Assembly: GCA_020747065.1 (NCBI GenBank)
Contig: JAGMVK010000002.1
Span: forward strand, 3,720,001 to 3,784,000
Source: Cadophora sp. MPI-SDFR-AT-0126
Lineage: Eukaryota > Ascomycota > Leotiomycetes > Helotiales > Ploettnerulaceae
DNA: 64,000 nucleotides
Direction of reading: 5' to 3'
Numbering within the stretch: position 1 is the first letter of the stretch; every line of letters begins with the position of its first letter. Below the pieces are notes generated by a model. That model had not been told where the DNA came from, ran no database searches, and saw only the letters and a program-made list of their open reading frames with translations. This document shows positions 11,931 through 22,986 of this stretch, piece by piece. A program made the translations under genes and the position numbers.

Positions 11931-12636
11931 GCGGATTCGAAGCGAGTCGTGTGAATGTGGAGACGGTGAGGATGTTGGAAGAGGAAGATGGAAGAGGACG
12001 AGAGAGGTGATGGACGAGGCGACATTCTATACCCCGCCAAAGCGGCGCCGGGCCCGTGCACGCGCCTTGCCCAATGCAGCGGTCGCAGTTTCCTGATGCG
12101 GACTTGCCGTCTGCTCGTTTATAATTAGACTTATAATTAATAATTTCTTTAAAACGTATTTAGAATTATATAACAAATAAGAAATATTTGCTTGTAATCG
12201 AGATGCACGAGCGTACTTGTGCGCATCTGAGCTCGGCTAGTTTATGTATCTGTACCAGGGAAGAGCGCATGCTCCGGCGTTTATTTGGAAGAGAATCACA
12301 GCTGGGGAAGGATAGGACGTGCCCAGCTATGGGCGTTGCCATTGTCGGAGGACCAACCAGACCCAGTTTGCCTGCGTTCTTCGCCAAGAAAGGTTCAACA
12401 AGGGAGGCGGGATCGACGGACAAGACGACGAGGGACAGATTTCTTCTCCAGGTGGCAGACAGTGAAAAGTTTTGAGCATGTATTTACATGAATGGACCGA
12501 AGGGAAACTGAATAACTGAACTAAATGGCTGCTACGAGAAAAGTTTACAAAATCTCGTTTCACTATCTTACCGCCACCTCCACATTTGAACGTTATCCTA
12601 GAAAATCTTGAATGTGCATTCACTCACCACCAGCTC
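11931..12636. other. Between the two Myb-like copies, no separate gene
   Basis: May include 5' sequence of the downstream copy. An AT-rich block lies at 12120-12180. No other gene seen. Confidence 0.4.
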
Positions 12637-13095
12637 TCACCCTAGACTTTCGCCCCCCGCTTCCGAGGCTTCCCCCCTTGCTTCGTGAAGAAGTCCTCCT
12701 TCAGTGTGGCCTGGGAAATGACGACCTATCTCTGCCCAGGTCTTGTCGTCGTGGATCATCTTAGCCAACAGACCCTCTTGATACTGAGTCAGTTCTTTGC
12801 ATGGCTTGCGAGAAGTGACAGCCCGGCGAGAGACTGCAGCCTCCGCTGACGACTCCCTAGAGCTAGTGCTTAAAACAACCGCATTGTCAATGTCGGCTGT
12901 GGAAGAGCTGACTCTGATGATGCTTGTCTCTGCAAGCTCCTTGACCGACGCCATGTACAATGGCGGAGGAAGCTTTGGCGGGGCCCGTAGGCGAGCAGTT
13001 CGTTTGAATGGAGGAGGCTCATGCTCCCCGTAATTCTCAGACACCCATGTAAGGTCTACCGTTCTCTTGGCCATCTTGTCGTGGAAGATGGGCAC
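12637..13095 (-). pseudogene. Second Myb/SANT-like copy, C-terminal frameshift
   Basis: Open frame of 152 residues on the minus strand; the ATG at 13074 (MAKRTVDLTWVSENYGEHEP) is the likelier start. A proline/basic N-terminal tail and a serine-rich linker lead to a SANT-like helix triplet ending KTWAEIGRHFPGHT. At that point the frame continues as GGLLHEARGEASE, whereas a one-base shift near 12706 gives KEDFFTKQGGKPRKRGAKV and a stop at 12642-12644, a natural basic C-terminus for this family. I read this as a one-base indel. It lies about 700 bp upstream of the other Myb-like copy on the same strand, suggesting local duplication. Function unknown; probably DNA binding. Confidence 0.5.
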
Positions 13096-14677
13096 GGGTC
13101 GTACGAGTTAACTTAATGTCACATAAATTCCATGAAGGAAGCTTCGGTGGGAAATTCTTGGAACCTCCTAGAGGAGAAGAACGAGTTAGGGCGCGAGTTT
13201 CCATTTGTTAACAGGCAGATAGGAATTCACAGACCAGTGGCTTCGCTATTTCTGATTGGAAGGCTAGCTTAGCAGCCCAAAGGTGAAGAGAATCAAACAT
13301 TCGTTGCTCACGGATGCTGTTTTTGGAGACGGATGCCGTTCGTAGATGAGGGTGGATAGAAGCGTTCTCCAACCTTGCCTACCACGCTGCAATCCACTTC
13401 TCCCATTCGCCGATTCGTGACCCTGCAAGCACACTGCCGCGCGCTTCTCTTTAAGGCGTTTCTTGACCCTTGCTGGACACGCCATGCACCGCTCTCAACA
13501 TAGGCCAGCTCTGACCTTGCCTCCTACAGTACACTCCGCCAACGAAGGCGCCGCAGACCCAAGCACATTCTACGTGTGCGAAGCCTCCCTCCGACTCCAC
13601 TCTCCATCTCCTCCGGCTTCACAACCGCCGATTTCACCAACAGCACAGCTCCTGTCACCACCTCCGCACCACAATACACCATTGAAGCATGCTGCGTCGT
13701 CTGTATCACCGTCTTGATATCCGGTTGAGATAGTAATGAGGTTGAAGCTGGATGCGGTTACCAAGGAAGATGGCGGCACAACCATGGACAGCTTTGCGGA
13801 TACTGAAGTTACCGGGTCATGGACGCACTGGCGAATATCCCTAGGACGATCATATCGATTCGTTTGCAATGGACAAGAACTTTCTGTCGTATGCAGAGGT
13901 TCAAGAAGTCACCAATCCATATTGCACATGAGGAAGATGGCGAATCTAGTTCGAGGCAGCAGACACTCAGAGTCGCAGGCACAGACTTCTGTATGCCTGA
14001 GATGACTGGGATTATACAAGCAAACATGGGCAAACGAGAGAAGTGCAACTGAACCTCCTCAAGGACGCTAGATATTGAGCTGACAATGATTATAGAACAC
14101 ACCGTGATGGACATAGTTGGTGAATGAGTGATACATTTAACCGCCACGGGGAGCCACCCAATCGTGGAATAAATGGGCGATCCTGGCATGAACAGCAACT
14201 ACAAAGGGAAACCAAAACGTACCGGCTAGCCTATATGGGACGACACTTGACTTGTCACTGGCATCGGATGGGCTGTTCCAGAGAACGGTTAAATGCCAGA
14301 TTCACGACGCTGCACACAGCTCGTATTGCTGAGCTATTGCAGCTCGGTGCAGCGACTACAGAATAAGAAATGCGGACATCCCAGGCTCAACTTTCGAAGG
14401 ATAGATTAGGAAGCAGTCCATAATGATTCAGGGCAGCCTGCCGACCCGCGCCAATATCGACACTCTTGGAGACCTTGAGCGGCAGACAAAGGACATCATG
14501 CAATGTGCTTGAAAGGGCGTGAATTTACTGACTGGCTCCCTCCCCATCTGTGGGTGTTTGTGAAGGGAAATTTAGATCCATCTCACTCTCCAGACAGTCG
14601 CCGTTTCCGACCTTGATATCATCAGCTCGACACGACTCACAGCAACCTCGTATCCAACTCATGTTGGTTGGAAAATT
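13096..14677. other. No recognisable gene
   Basis: Overlapping frames up to 130 residues on both strands. A plus-strand piece at 13540-13720 has a secreted-protein-like composition rich in Ser, Thr and Pro, but is broken and has no signal peptide. Confidence 0.4.
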
Positions 14678-15611
14678 TCAAGGCTTCCAGACTCGTCCCT
14701 GATAAACTACGGATGAGACACTCGGCGAAGTAGCGATACCGTTCTTTTGCTTAAATTTCTCGAGCCAACCAGGGCTATTAATCAGGAGACGATCGGTCTC
14801 GCCACCAGACATTCCTGCAAAATATCGTGCCTTCTCTTCGATGGCAGAGTCCGCCAAGGGAGTCTTGCTCTTCCTCAACCAAGTTGCCACTGTTCGTTCA
14901 ATCTGAGAAAGCTTCGATGTTAGCAGTGGCGGTTTCGAATCAGCAGTTGGGCCAGGTAACATACCCGAACATAGCATGTCGCTACTGTTCATAGACCACC
15001 CATCACTGCCTACCAGATTGCGTTCTGGTATGGTTTGCGGGCCTTGAGGACCAAAGCGCCTTCCAGCAAAGACTCTATTGCCGTTGGTATCACAGACAAC
15101 CTGCTGGCTCGACCATTCAGGATTGCTATTCGGGGGCACATCTACAGGCCCGAGGTGCATTGGGGAGCCGTAGTATCCGTTGGAGTACCCAAGTGGAAGC
15201 TGCTGTGGATCGACTGATGTTCTGTCGCTGTTATTATCACGTGGCTGTGACGGGTCTTGACTCTGAGAAGGTGTATATCTGATGACGCAGTTCTGGGTTC
15301 TGGTTGTGCAGTTGCATCTGTGGGTGCTGTGGATTGTTCCTGTAAATCTGTGGATACGTTTCCGCCATGGCCGTCGCGTTTCCTGTGCTCTGAAGCCCGT
15401 GGAACCGGCTAAATTGGAGTGGTGGTAAGTTGGGGACAAGATTCGTTGGATGCAGCCGATAATGAGGCTGTTGGTAGTGGCTACTTGGTATCTGAGGAAT
15501 GTGTGGCGATGGCAGTCGAGACGGCGAGGTACGTGACTGATGTTGCTGAACGTACTCGATTTGTCCGACATCGTGGAAGAGCAATTGGGGCGATGGCGTG
15601 TGCTGTGTCAT
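14678..15611 (-). pseudogene. Q/P-rich protein with CENP-B-type helix-turn-helix, frameshifted
   Basis: The ATG at 15611 opens a proline/glutamine-rich N-terminus (MTQHTPSPQLLF, then RLPSPHIPQIPSS) that runs to a stop near 15237. A second frame takes over at about 15270-15245 (SQSQDPSQPRDNNSDRTSVD) and continues to 14678. Its last 100 residues contain KLSQIERTVATWLRKSKTP and GWLEKFKQKNGI, the paired helices of the CENP-B/Tc5-type HTH found in ARS-binding proteins and pogo transposases. No DDE domain follows, so this resembles host regulators rather than a transposase. A single indel at about 15250 would join the two halves; sequencing error or pseudogene decay are both possible. Probably nuclear and DNA-binding. 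Confidence 0.55.
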
Positions 15612-16086
15612 CTCGGAGGTGTCGTCATGTCTGCCTTGGAACTCAGAGAAACTTCTCTTCCAACTTAAGTTTCCTGCGTTGCTGAAAGGAGCTTATGAAT
15701 GAACCGACGTTCAAAGCCGCGCGTAGTCTTCTTGAAGCTGTCATATACGAAGCATTACGTTTCCATCCTTCTGTTGGCCTTCTTCTTGAACGTTGTAATT
15801 GTCCTCAGGATTCATTGTGAGGAAAGATGATTGTTTAAGTGATAGGTGGGAAACGCGTCCGTGCTGGGTTAGCTTGGGAGGTAATCTTTCCTCATGAGCC
15901 TCGGCTGCGAATGGCCTGAATTTTGAGTTCTTAGGCATTCCGGTGAATTTATGAATCTGAATCAAGTAAAATTAGGGTTTGAATCATTAACTAATGTATA
16001 AAACTTAAATGGGATCACTTCCGTATGGCGATCATTCTCCACGATTGATATGATCAGATCACTCGCAAAGCAGCTACAGTACTAGG
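15612..16086. other. No confident gene
   Basis: A minus-strand frame (15965-15741) contains EDNYNVQEEGQQKDGN, similar in flavour to the acidic stretch of the Myb-like gene near 11770. No complete gene seen. Confidence 0.35.
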
Positions 16087-16519
16087 CAACTGATATTAAC
16101 CATTTGGCGATTCCCCACCAAAACTCACCCTCATGCGCTTGGAATTCCCACGCACTCTGTAGATAAATACTTAATTCCTATGTTTAGCTTTATAATTAAA
16201 GCTATGAAAATACTTTTATAAGTTTCGATTGTAGTGTTCTTAATAGAATAAAGATATATTAGTCTTTAAAGTCTCACGTGTTGCTTTCGTGCCGAATTTT
16301 GCGGGGAAAAGCGTGTTTCGCGACTACTCGCGCTCTACTTCCACTTTTATTTTATTACTACTTCAGTAAATTAGATCTAAAAGCTATACTTACAAAGTAA
16401 TTGATTTATTTAATATTCATGCTTCAAGATTGATTTAATAGTATTTGATAAGATCTTTAATTCTTTAAGTGTAAGGTGTGAGTTTTGGTGGGGAAACGCG
16501 TTTCGGTTAATATCAGTTG
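16087..16519. mobile_element. MITE with 42-bp terminal inverted repeats
   Basis: The left end 16087-16128 (CAACTGATATTAACC, ending CCCCACCAAAACTCAC) is the inverted complement of 16478-16519, with a few mismatches in the middle of the repeat. Internal sequence is AT-rich and non-coding. Total 433 bp. No convincing target duplication was found, so the superfamily is unassigned. Confidence 0.75.
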
Positions 16520-16850
16520 ACGGTGACTGTAATAGGGATAAATGATGAAGTGGGGCGGCGCGCCAGCGAAGTGCCGCGGCACAAAGTGAAAGCATGATTT
16601 AGCAGCAGAAATAAACTTCCTCAATTAGACAACTTGAAGAACCAACGAAAAATTCGACACAATTGTAAGCTACCATTCTGGACTCAACATTGGAGTCTAG
16701 CTGTCAACAAAGCCGACTGACAAGGCTACAGAACTTCGGAACTTTCGAAGCTGAAGAACCTCTGCTTGAAGCTTAGGAGCTTTGAAGTTGGAGAAGGAAG
16801 CTCGGATAAAGAGATACATTTTTTGGAATCTTGAATCGAGCCTGCCTATT

Positions 16851-17423
16851 ATGTCACGATCTACAAAAACGGAGACAAAACGTCCATGGCGAGAGACAGA
16901 CATAGCAAGCGAAGGTGAAGGTCCAGCCTGGCAACATTCAAGTCCGCAAGCGATGCAGGAATCGGATGATGAATTTGGGGGCTTCCCTGCCCTATCACAA
17001 TCCGACATGGAATATCTTGACCGATCCGTCGACGAGCCCCAGGGGGGTGATGGTTCCTATACAATCAAAGTGACACCCGGAACGTCAGTAAAATGCAACA
17101 CTCTTGATGCCTCGCAGAAATCGCAACTTCACAGGAAAGATACCAGTACTGCCAATCCTTTGTATACTTCAGCGGAAGAGTCGCGGTTAAGCCTTACGCC
17201 CCAACGTCTTTCGGCTCCCCAATGCTCTCCGAAAATTTTGCCGGAAAAGGGCCATCTATCTTCTCCGGCCCCAGGAATTGAAGCGCCACGGAAAAAGCGT
17301 CGCTTTTTTGAAGAAAAGGATGAAGACCTCCTGCATGCCGCATTGTATGAGAGCCGGCTTCTGGCTACACAGGAGAAACAGAAGGCGTCGGTACGGGAAC
17401 GAAAGGGAAGGCAATGTTTGTAG
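16851..17423 (+). CDS. Disordered nuclear-localised-like protein, function unknown
   Basis: 190-residue frame from the ATG at 16851; the frame opens upstream only at a TTG. The N-terminus is basic and acidic (MSRSTKTETKRPW), followed by a low-complexity Ser/Pro/Gln region with EFGGFPALSQSDMEYLD near residue 40. Near residue 145 is APRKKRRFFEEKDEDLLHAA, a classical basic NLS followed by an acidic helix. No enzyme motif, signal peptide or membrane segment. The stop TAG at 17421-17423 lies only 14 bp before the left end of a hAT remnant, so the natural C-terminus may have been lost or altered. Family not recognised. Confidence 0.5.
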   Translation: MSRSTKTETKRPWRETDIASEGEGPAWQHSSPQAMQESDDEFGGFPALSQSDMEYLDRSVDEPQGGDGSYTIKVTPGTSVKCNTLDASQKSQLHRKDTSTANPLYTSAEESRLSLTPQRLSAPQCSPKILPEKGHLSSPAPGIEAPRKKRRFFEEKDEDLLHAALYESRLLATQEKQKASVRERKGRQCL

Positions 17424-17436
17424 CTCTGATACCGAG

Positions 17437-18312
17437 CAGTGTAGCTAATAGTAATACTTCCGTAATACGTCCCATATTTTGCAAGGTCAATACTACCAGG
17501 ATAATCAGAATGGGAGAAATACTCCGTACCATTTATAACAGTAATTATGTACTAATACAAATCGTATAAACGTATTACCACCGTATTGTCGCTCTCAATC
17601 TCAAATTAAGGTTACTCCGAGTTCTCATCCACCACTATATCCTTGAGCTTCAACCACGATTTCAAGCACTCTAGCGACTCCAGGACCTCTATCGTCACCT
17701 TATTCCGTCGATTCGTAAGCTGGATTCCAATGGAGGAGAAGGCACGCTCAGGCTCTGCAGACATTATAGGAATGGAAATAATATCTAGCGCCGTCTTGCT
17801 CAAATTTGGGTAATTGCGTTGACGCGTGCCCTCTAACTACCACTTTCTTCCGTCATCTGCATCCAGGCTCGTAGGAGACTCGCAATATGAAAATATTGGT
17901 GTCGATTTGGCTGTGTTGAGTTAAGCGAAGCAGTATCACCACGAGGGTCTATATTCAATTGGTTATAACTTTACCATTTTGCCATCAAAAATTATAAGAC
18001 TTAGATCATTGGAATCGGATAATTCTGTTCTTTAACTTGATGTAAATGTAGTATCGTAGTGCGAATTTTTTCTGATTTAATGCGAGGTTGAATATGGTGG
18101 TTCGCTTAATTTTCTCATTCTTCCCTCTTGAATCGCAACCTCCTGATTACCGCCGTATACTAATAGTATACCACGATATCACCCAATATTATTTAATAGT
18201 ACGTATTCGAGGGTCTAATACGCTTACAGTTCATGGTAACGTATTAAAATGTATCGTATCGTATCGTATTTATCGCCGTATTACTTTATAGGTAATACTA
18301 TTAGCTACACTG
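17437..18312. mobile_element. hAT transposon remnant with 21-bp TIRs
   Basis: The left end CAGTGTAGCTAATAGTAATA and the inverted right end differ by one base over 21 bp; CAGTG is a common hAT terminus. The 876-bp interior is AT-rich and holds only a fragment of transposase (17803-17612, minus). The 8-bp sequences outside the ends differ (ATACCGAG and AACATGGG), so no target duplication remains, which suggests a deletion or recombination at one border. Confidence 0.75.
17612..17803 (-). pseudogene. hAT transposase C-terminal dimerisation fragment
   Basis: The 63-codon frame reads LDIISIPIMSAEPERAFSSI, then LTNRRNKVTIEVLESLECLKSW, matching the hAT C-terminal dimerisation domain (MSAEPERxFS and LxALxCLKSW). 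No N-terminal zinc finger or catalytic region is present. It is a relic inside the 17437-18312 element. Confidence 0.8.
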
Positions 18313-18899
18313 AACATGGGGTCATTGAGCACGATGTTTCCCTTTCTCGTAACGATTCTGAGTTGGGAGATAATCATACATTCGACCAGACTATCTGGGG
18401 CAGCGTCATGGAGACTTACGGTGATACCACCGAAACAACTTTTGCGCTCGTGAGCAAGGCGCGATATGATAGAGTTGTGGCATGCAAAAATGCACACGAG
18501 GCAGCGAAGAAAGACTTTCAATATGGGATTAAGGAGTTCATTCTGAGCTATGGAGAGTCTGCCTTATTGCTAGGTCTGCTTGGGGATCCAAAAGATGGGA
18601 AAATCCCACTCGAGTATCTGAAGGTTCTATTCCGTAAGTGGCTCGTTTCTGACCCGGTGTCGATTGTCTCGAGACAAAGCTGATGACAAATCGCAGAAGA
18701 AGAAAGGCTTCCGTACAAGGAGGGTTGGCGACCAATGAGCAGAGCTATTACGCAGTCTGATATGAACCATCTCATCTTCAGCCTGATTACGCCAAACGAG
18801 CACAAGGCAGCTGAAGCGGTTGATGTGGGTTTGGGGACGGTCCATGCTGCCACCAATGTAGTCACCAGCATTCTTCCCTCGTACTGCAGCATTATGTGA
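18313..18899 (+). pseudogene. Chloroperoxidase/peroxygenase-type heme-thiolate peroxidase, N-terminus missing
   Basis: Exons up to 18633 and 18697-18899; the 63-bp intron (GTAAGT, CTGAT, CGCAG) restores phase. The sequence starts abruptly at the hAT border with HGVIEHDVSLSRND, the distal-pocket EHD block of Peroxidase_2 (PF01328) enzymes, which holds the catalytic Glu. Downstream are GDNHTFDQTIW, FILSYGESALLLGLLGD, and ERLPYKEGWRPM, all in family order, then a normal stop. The N-terminal third, which carries the signal peptide and the PCP heme-ligand cysteine, is absent: it is not present left of the hAT remnant either. Without the proximal cysteine it cannot be an active heme-thiolate enzyme. 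Confidence 0.75.
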
Positions 18900-20939
18900 T
18901 ATCCAGATCTAATGGAAGAAAATGGTTGTCACTTGCTTCAGAGTGCTTCGGATTTTTTATTCTGTAACAATTGAACTCTTGTTGATTTGTCTTTCGGGTC
19001 CCGAGGTCTTCCGATTCTCAGTCATGCTTCTCACTTAACAAGAGGCACATCGTGATGCAGAATCTCTGATTAAAAAGTGAAAGATAAGTTTTTAAATTGA
19101 AAGGTACTTACGGGGGTAGTAGGCCCAAGTTCTGTGCAGCAGCAACATCACGTGGTGTTCGGCTCATAAGGAACTTTGAACAACACGTCAGCCTAGCTCT
19201 CACGCAAAGATGGAAATGACGCAATCGGGCTTATCCAAGGTAGTCAATAGTATTACCTAAACCATAATACATCAAGTACTACAATACCATACCTTTTAAT
19301 AACAAGCTCAGACGGGGCGTGCAAAAGCAAAAAAGATACAGCCTGGCAATCGGGAATGGGTTACAGTAACCCAGGGCGTTAATTCCCAAGGCTGGAGGCA
19401 TAAACACTTCGTATCCGAATCCCCAACCCCTCCGTGTTCGCAATCCCACCCTGCTGGGTCCTCTGCAGGCTCCCACACAGCTATACGATAGCCATGAGGT
19501 AACAACGGCCACTGGGACAACAGAACTCCCCGAGCGACGATTTGAGATGCCGTCCTGCGCAAGTCCACTCCGACGGTAGTATATGGTCAATGCATACAAG
19601 AAAGGTCCTGAGAGACTCCCCATCTTTTGTTTGGCTCAATTCCGGCTTGTAATATGGCGAAGCTAAGTAAGAGAATGCTGAACATATTTTGCTACGAGCT
19701 ATCTCCGCATTCGTATTGCTTACACCAGCGTGAACATTTCGATCGCCTCGCGGCGTCGTTGCCCCATCAGAACTCGAATCTGGCTTGCGAGCGCTCTGAT
19801 ATGCACGGCAATCTCCGTCCGCGCAGGGCTGACTCTTGCATGGATGATAGAGCGACGGTAAGCTCCGGCCGAAGGCATGGCTCAATCATCATATGCTTTC
19901 ATTAGGGAATGCCGTACCGCGACAATACAGGGAAAGGAGAGGAGAAGTTGATTTGGATCATTCTTGGGTTGCACTGCGTCCGCGTCGTAAGATCCTGTCT
20001 CGTATCTGCCCTACGGTGATCAAGAGCTACTACGCAGCACGTATCATATCATATCATATCTCTCCTGTCACATTAGATGAACTGAGTATCATGCAGTCTG
20101 GAACAAATTAAATAAGGCCACAGCTAAATCGCCATACGGAAATTGCTAAACCGCCATACCTTAGCATTCCTTGGCAAAATAATTATTATAAACTAAGAGA
20201 AAGTAATTAATAAAATAATTAGAAGCTAACTTATAAAATAGTTATTATTGTCGGTGCAGTACCGGTTCATGTGTCACACAAGTATCACAAAAGATATATC
20301 GATATAATCTTAATGATGGGTTGCAAAAAGCTGGTTTATGTGTGTGTTTTCTAAGAGAGTGTGGGAAAGACGAAGCTATATGCTAATCCGAATCACCTTT
20401 GGTGCGGGTCCGTTACCCCTCCGACTACGATACCCCTCCTAACTGATACTGAAGGCATAATCCTCCAAGGCTCTATCCCCTGCTAAAGAAAGATGGGCCC
20501 ACAAAGTACCTGCGGACCAACATATATATATACCCTTGACTTCGGCGACTAGCTGTGCTCGAGATATTGGACGTGTTAAGGGTTATACGATAAGATCGTA
20601 TTTATCCTCCCCTATTACTCGATATCGTGAAAGAGCATAGTTATTGATTTAGGTACAAATTTCCCTAAGTCTTGCATATTGTTGCCGATAAAATGGTTGT
20701 GACGATAGTGATTACGGTGACCTCTCATGTAGTAGAAATAACCACATCGCTCCACTTAAGTAGGTAAGGTAGATGTATTATTTTAATATCTTAAGGGATA
20801 CTCATGGCTATCCACAAGTCCCAATTGTAATATCTTTTCGAAGAAAATAATTAAGGTCAGTTTCTATAAAGCAAAACTAAGTACCAAAATCATAAAAACG
20901 GTGATTACGAGATTATATGAACCGATTATTTAAAGAACT
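18900..20939. other. No recognisable gene; AT-rich towards the right
   Basis: Overlapping frames below 135 residues with no domains. Contains a short (ATATC)n run at 20041-20062. The sequence becomes AT-rich from about 20100, leading into the transposon island. Confidence 0.4.
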
Positions 20940-22986
20940 TATCCCCTCAAGCGGTGGAACGCCTTTTAGCGTCTTGGCGGGTTCCCAACCAAAATTGAGG
21001 GTAAACAAAACTGTAAACAATGGAAATATTAATCATTATTTGCCACTGAAAATGCCACGTAGAGCTATAAAAAACGTTGTCGCCGATTCTACTGACCCTG
21101 CAACCACTCGTCCGGCTTTACCACCCGTTGAGAGGGTTGGGACGGGTTTTATACCTATAGATTTGCCCCCCTTTACCCCCTCGATTACCCTACCTTCGGG
21201 CATTACCCCTATCGACGCCTGGGGGCTGTTTTTACTGTTTTTTTCTGAAGAACAGATCCGGATCATTTGTGAGCACACGAATCAGTACATGGAACGTAAG
21301 ATTCAAGCGCAAATCGACGATCCAGAGCTTGGTCCGTATGCCCGGATTCGCCTCTGGCGCCCGATGACTGTACCCGAAGCATATGGATACCTCGGTATAC
21401 GTGTATATATGGGAATCCATCAAGAAAACCAGACGAAGGATTATTGGAAGTTACAAAACGATCAGTGGCCGAATCACCCGGTTTCAAGTATTATGAGCCT
21501 TCAGAGATATGAGGGAATCCATACCTCGTGGCGCCTTTGTACAACGGATCCGGATTATGTTTTTAGAGCTATTTTTGACCGAGTAAGGCTTCCTTTCTTA
21601 TACACGGGTACCTTACTGACTCTATGGATAGTTAGAGCCTTTGAATAGCCATATTCGGGAGGTATCTCGTGCCTTATGGGCCCCAGGGCGAGACGTAGCT
21701 ATCGACGAAGCTATGGTTCGATTTCAGGGCCGCTCTTTTGATACGTTGAAAATACCTGGAAAGCCGATTGACCGAGGTTATAAGGTTTGGGTCCTTGCGC
21801 AAGAGGGCTTCTTTTTAGACTGGGTTTTCCAAAGAAAAGGGAAGAAAAAGACTGATCCGGATACGTCACGTGGGCCTTGGAATATCCCCCGGCCTTTGGA
21901 ATTCGGCGACAACTCTACATCTGCTGTCTGTGCCTACCTTATGGAGAGGCTCCCGAATCAAGGCAAAGGCTTCCTAGTTTACTTAGATAACCTTTTCACA
22001 AATACCAAGCTACTTAAATATAGGAGAAAACGCGGCTGGGGTGCAACTGGCACGTGTACCGCAAAATCCGGTATTTTGAAGCGATTCTGTAAGATGAAGG
22101 TAGAGGATAAGGCACAGGATCGAATCCCTTGGGGTACACTCTACACCGAAGCAACCGAAGACAACCTAATCAATATGATAGCGTAGAAAGACAATGCTTT
22201 AGTACTATCGATGTCTACAGTTGCTGATGGAAAGAGTACAGTAGAGAGGCTCCGGAAACGCCCTTCTGAGACTTCTTCTACGGCAAAGACCTCCCGAAAG
22301 CCCTTTGGACCGAATACTCGTGCAGTACTTGCAATTCCCGAGTACGAAGACCTATATAACTACCGAATAGGTGCTGTGGATCGAGGAAATCAACTCAAGA
22401 GGCCAAATACTCTTGAAAAGCTTTGTCGAAGGGGTGGCCATCAATCTCTCGTTACTTGGTTACTTGATACAGCTCTCACGAATGCCTACAAACTTAGTTT
22501 GCACTCTCAAGTACCTTCAAAGGAGAAGTGGACTGATCAAACAGCGTTTAGAACGGAGGTTAATAGCCACTGTTTTGCTTTTGCTAAGGAAAACCGTAAG
22601 AAACGCAAATCAGCTTTGATTTCCACTATTGAAGAGCCTCCGGAGGCTAGCCAAGAGACTGAGCATATACTACAACGTTTTGAAAGCAAAAGGAATTGCG
22701 TAGTCTGTACAAAAGAGGGGGTTCCTAGAAAAGTACGGAGGAAAGTACTCGGGGAGCTTTCCGTAAATGTACCTGCAAATCAGCCGGGATCCGGATCCCG
22801 GAAAGCTTCAATATTTGGCTGTAAAGTCTATAAGGTCGCACTCTGTAAAGACAGCACTTGCTTTGCCCGGTATCATAGTCAATTGTAGAGGCGTTGTGGT
22901 GTTTCTCTGAATCCCCTTGATTTTTGGTGAGGATTTTGGCCGCCAAGGCGCTAAAAGGCGTTACCGAATCACCGCTTGAGGGGATA
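20940..22986 (+). mobile_element. piggyBac-type transposon
   Basis: The left end (from TATCCCCTCAAGCGGTG at 20940) is repeated inverted at the right end (to 22986). The shared block extends inward about 60 bp with small gaps and includes AACGCCTTTTAGCG and CTTGGCGG on both sides. The interior is a piggyBac transposase. The bases outside do not give a matching TTAA duplication, unusual for this family. Confidence 0.8.
21052..22888 (+). pseudogene. piggyBac transposase (DDE_Tnp_1_7), broken
   Basis: Starts at the ATG at 21052 (MPRRAIKNVVADS). The N-terminal domain contains the helical region with YGYLGIRVYMGI and DYWKLQND. One extra T near 21632 breaks the frame; after it come the catalytic blocks VAIDEAMVRFQGRS (first Asp), LVYLDNLFTN (second Asp) and GAVDRGNQLK (third Asp; the following acidic residue usual in VDxxDQ is Asn). 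A TAG at 22184-22186 replaces an expected Trp, consistent with G-to-A. The C-terminus carries a cysteine-rich PHD/RING-like finger (NCVVC, then CKDSTCFARYH). At least two lesions, so it is inactive. Confidence 0.85.

Noticed and set aside
20917..21051. Upstream extension of the piggyBac frame
   Set aside because: It starts outside the left TIR; the first internal ATG is 21052.
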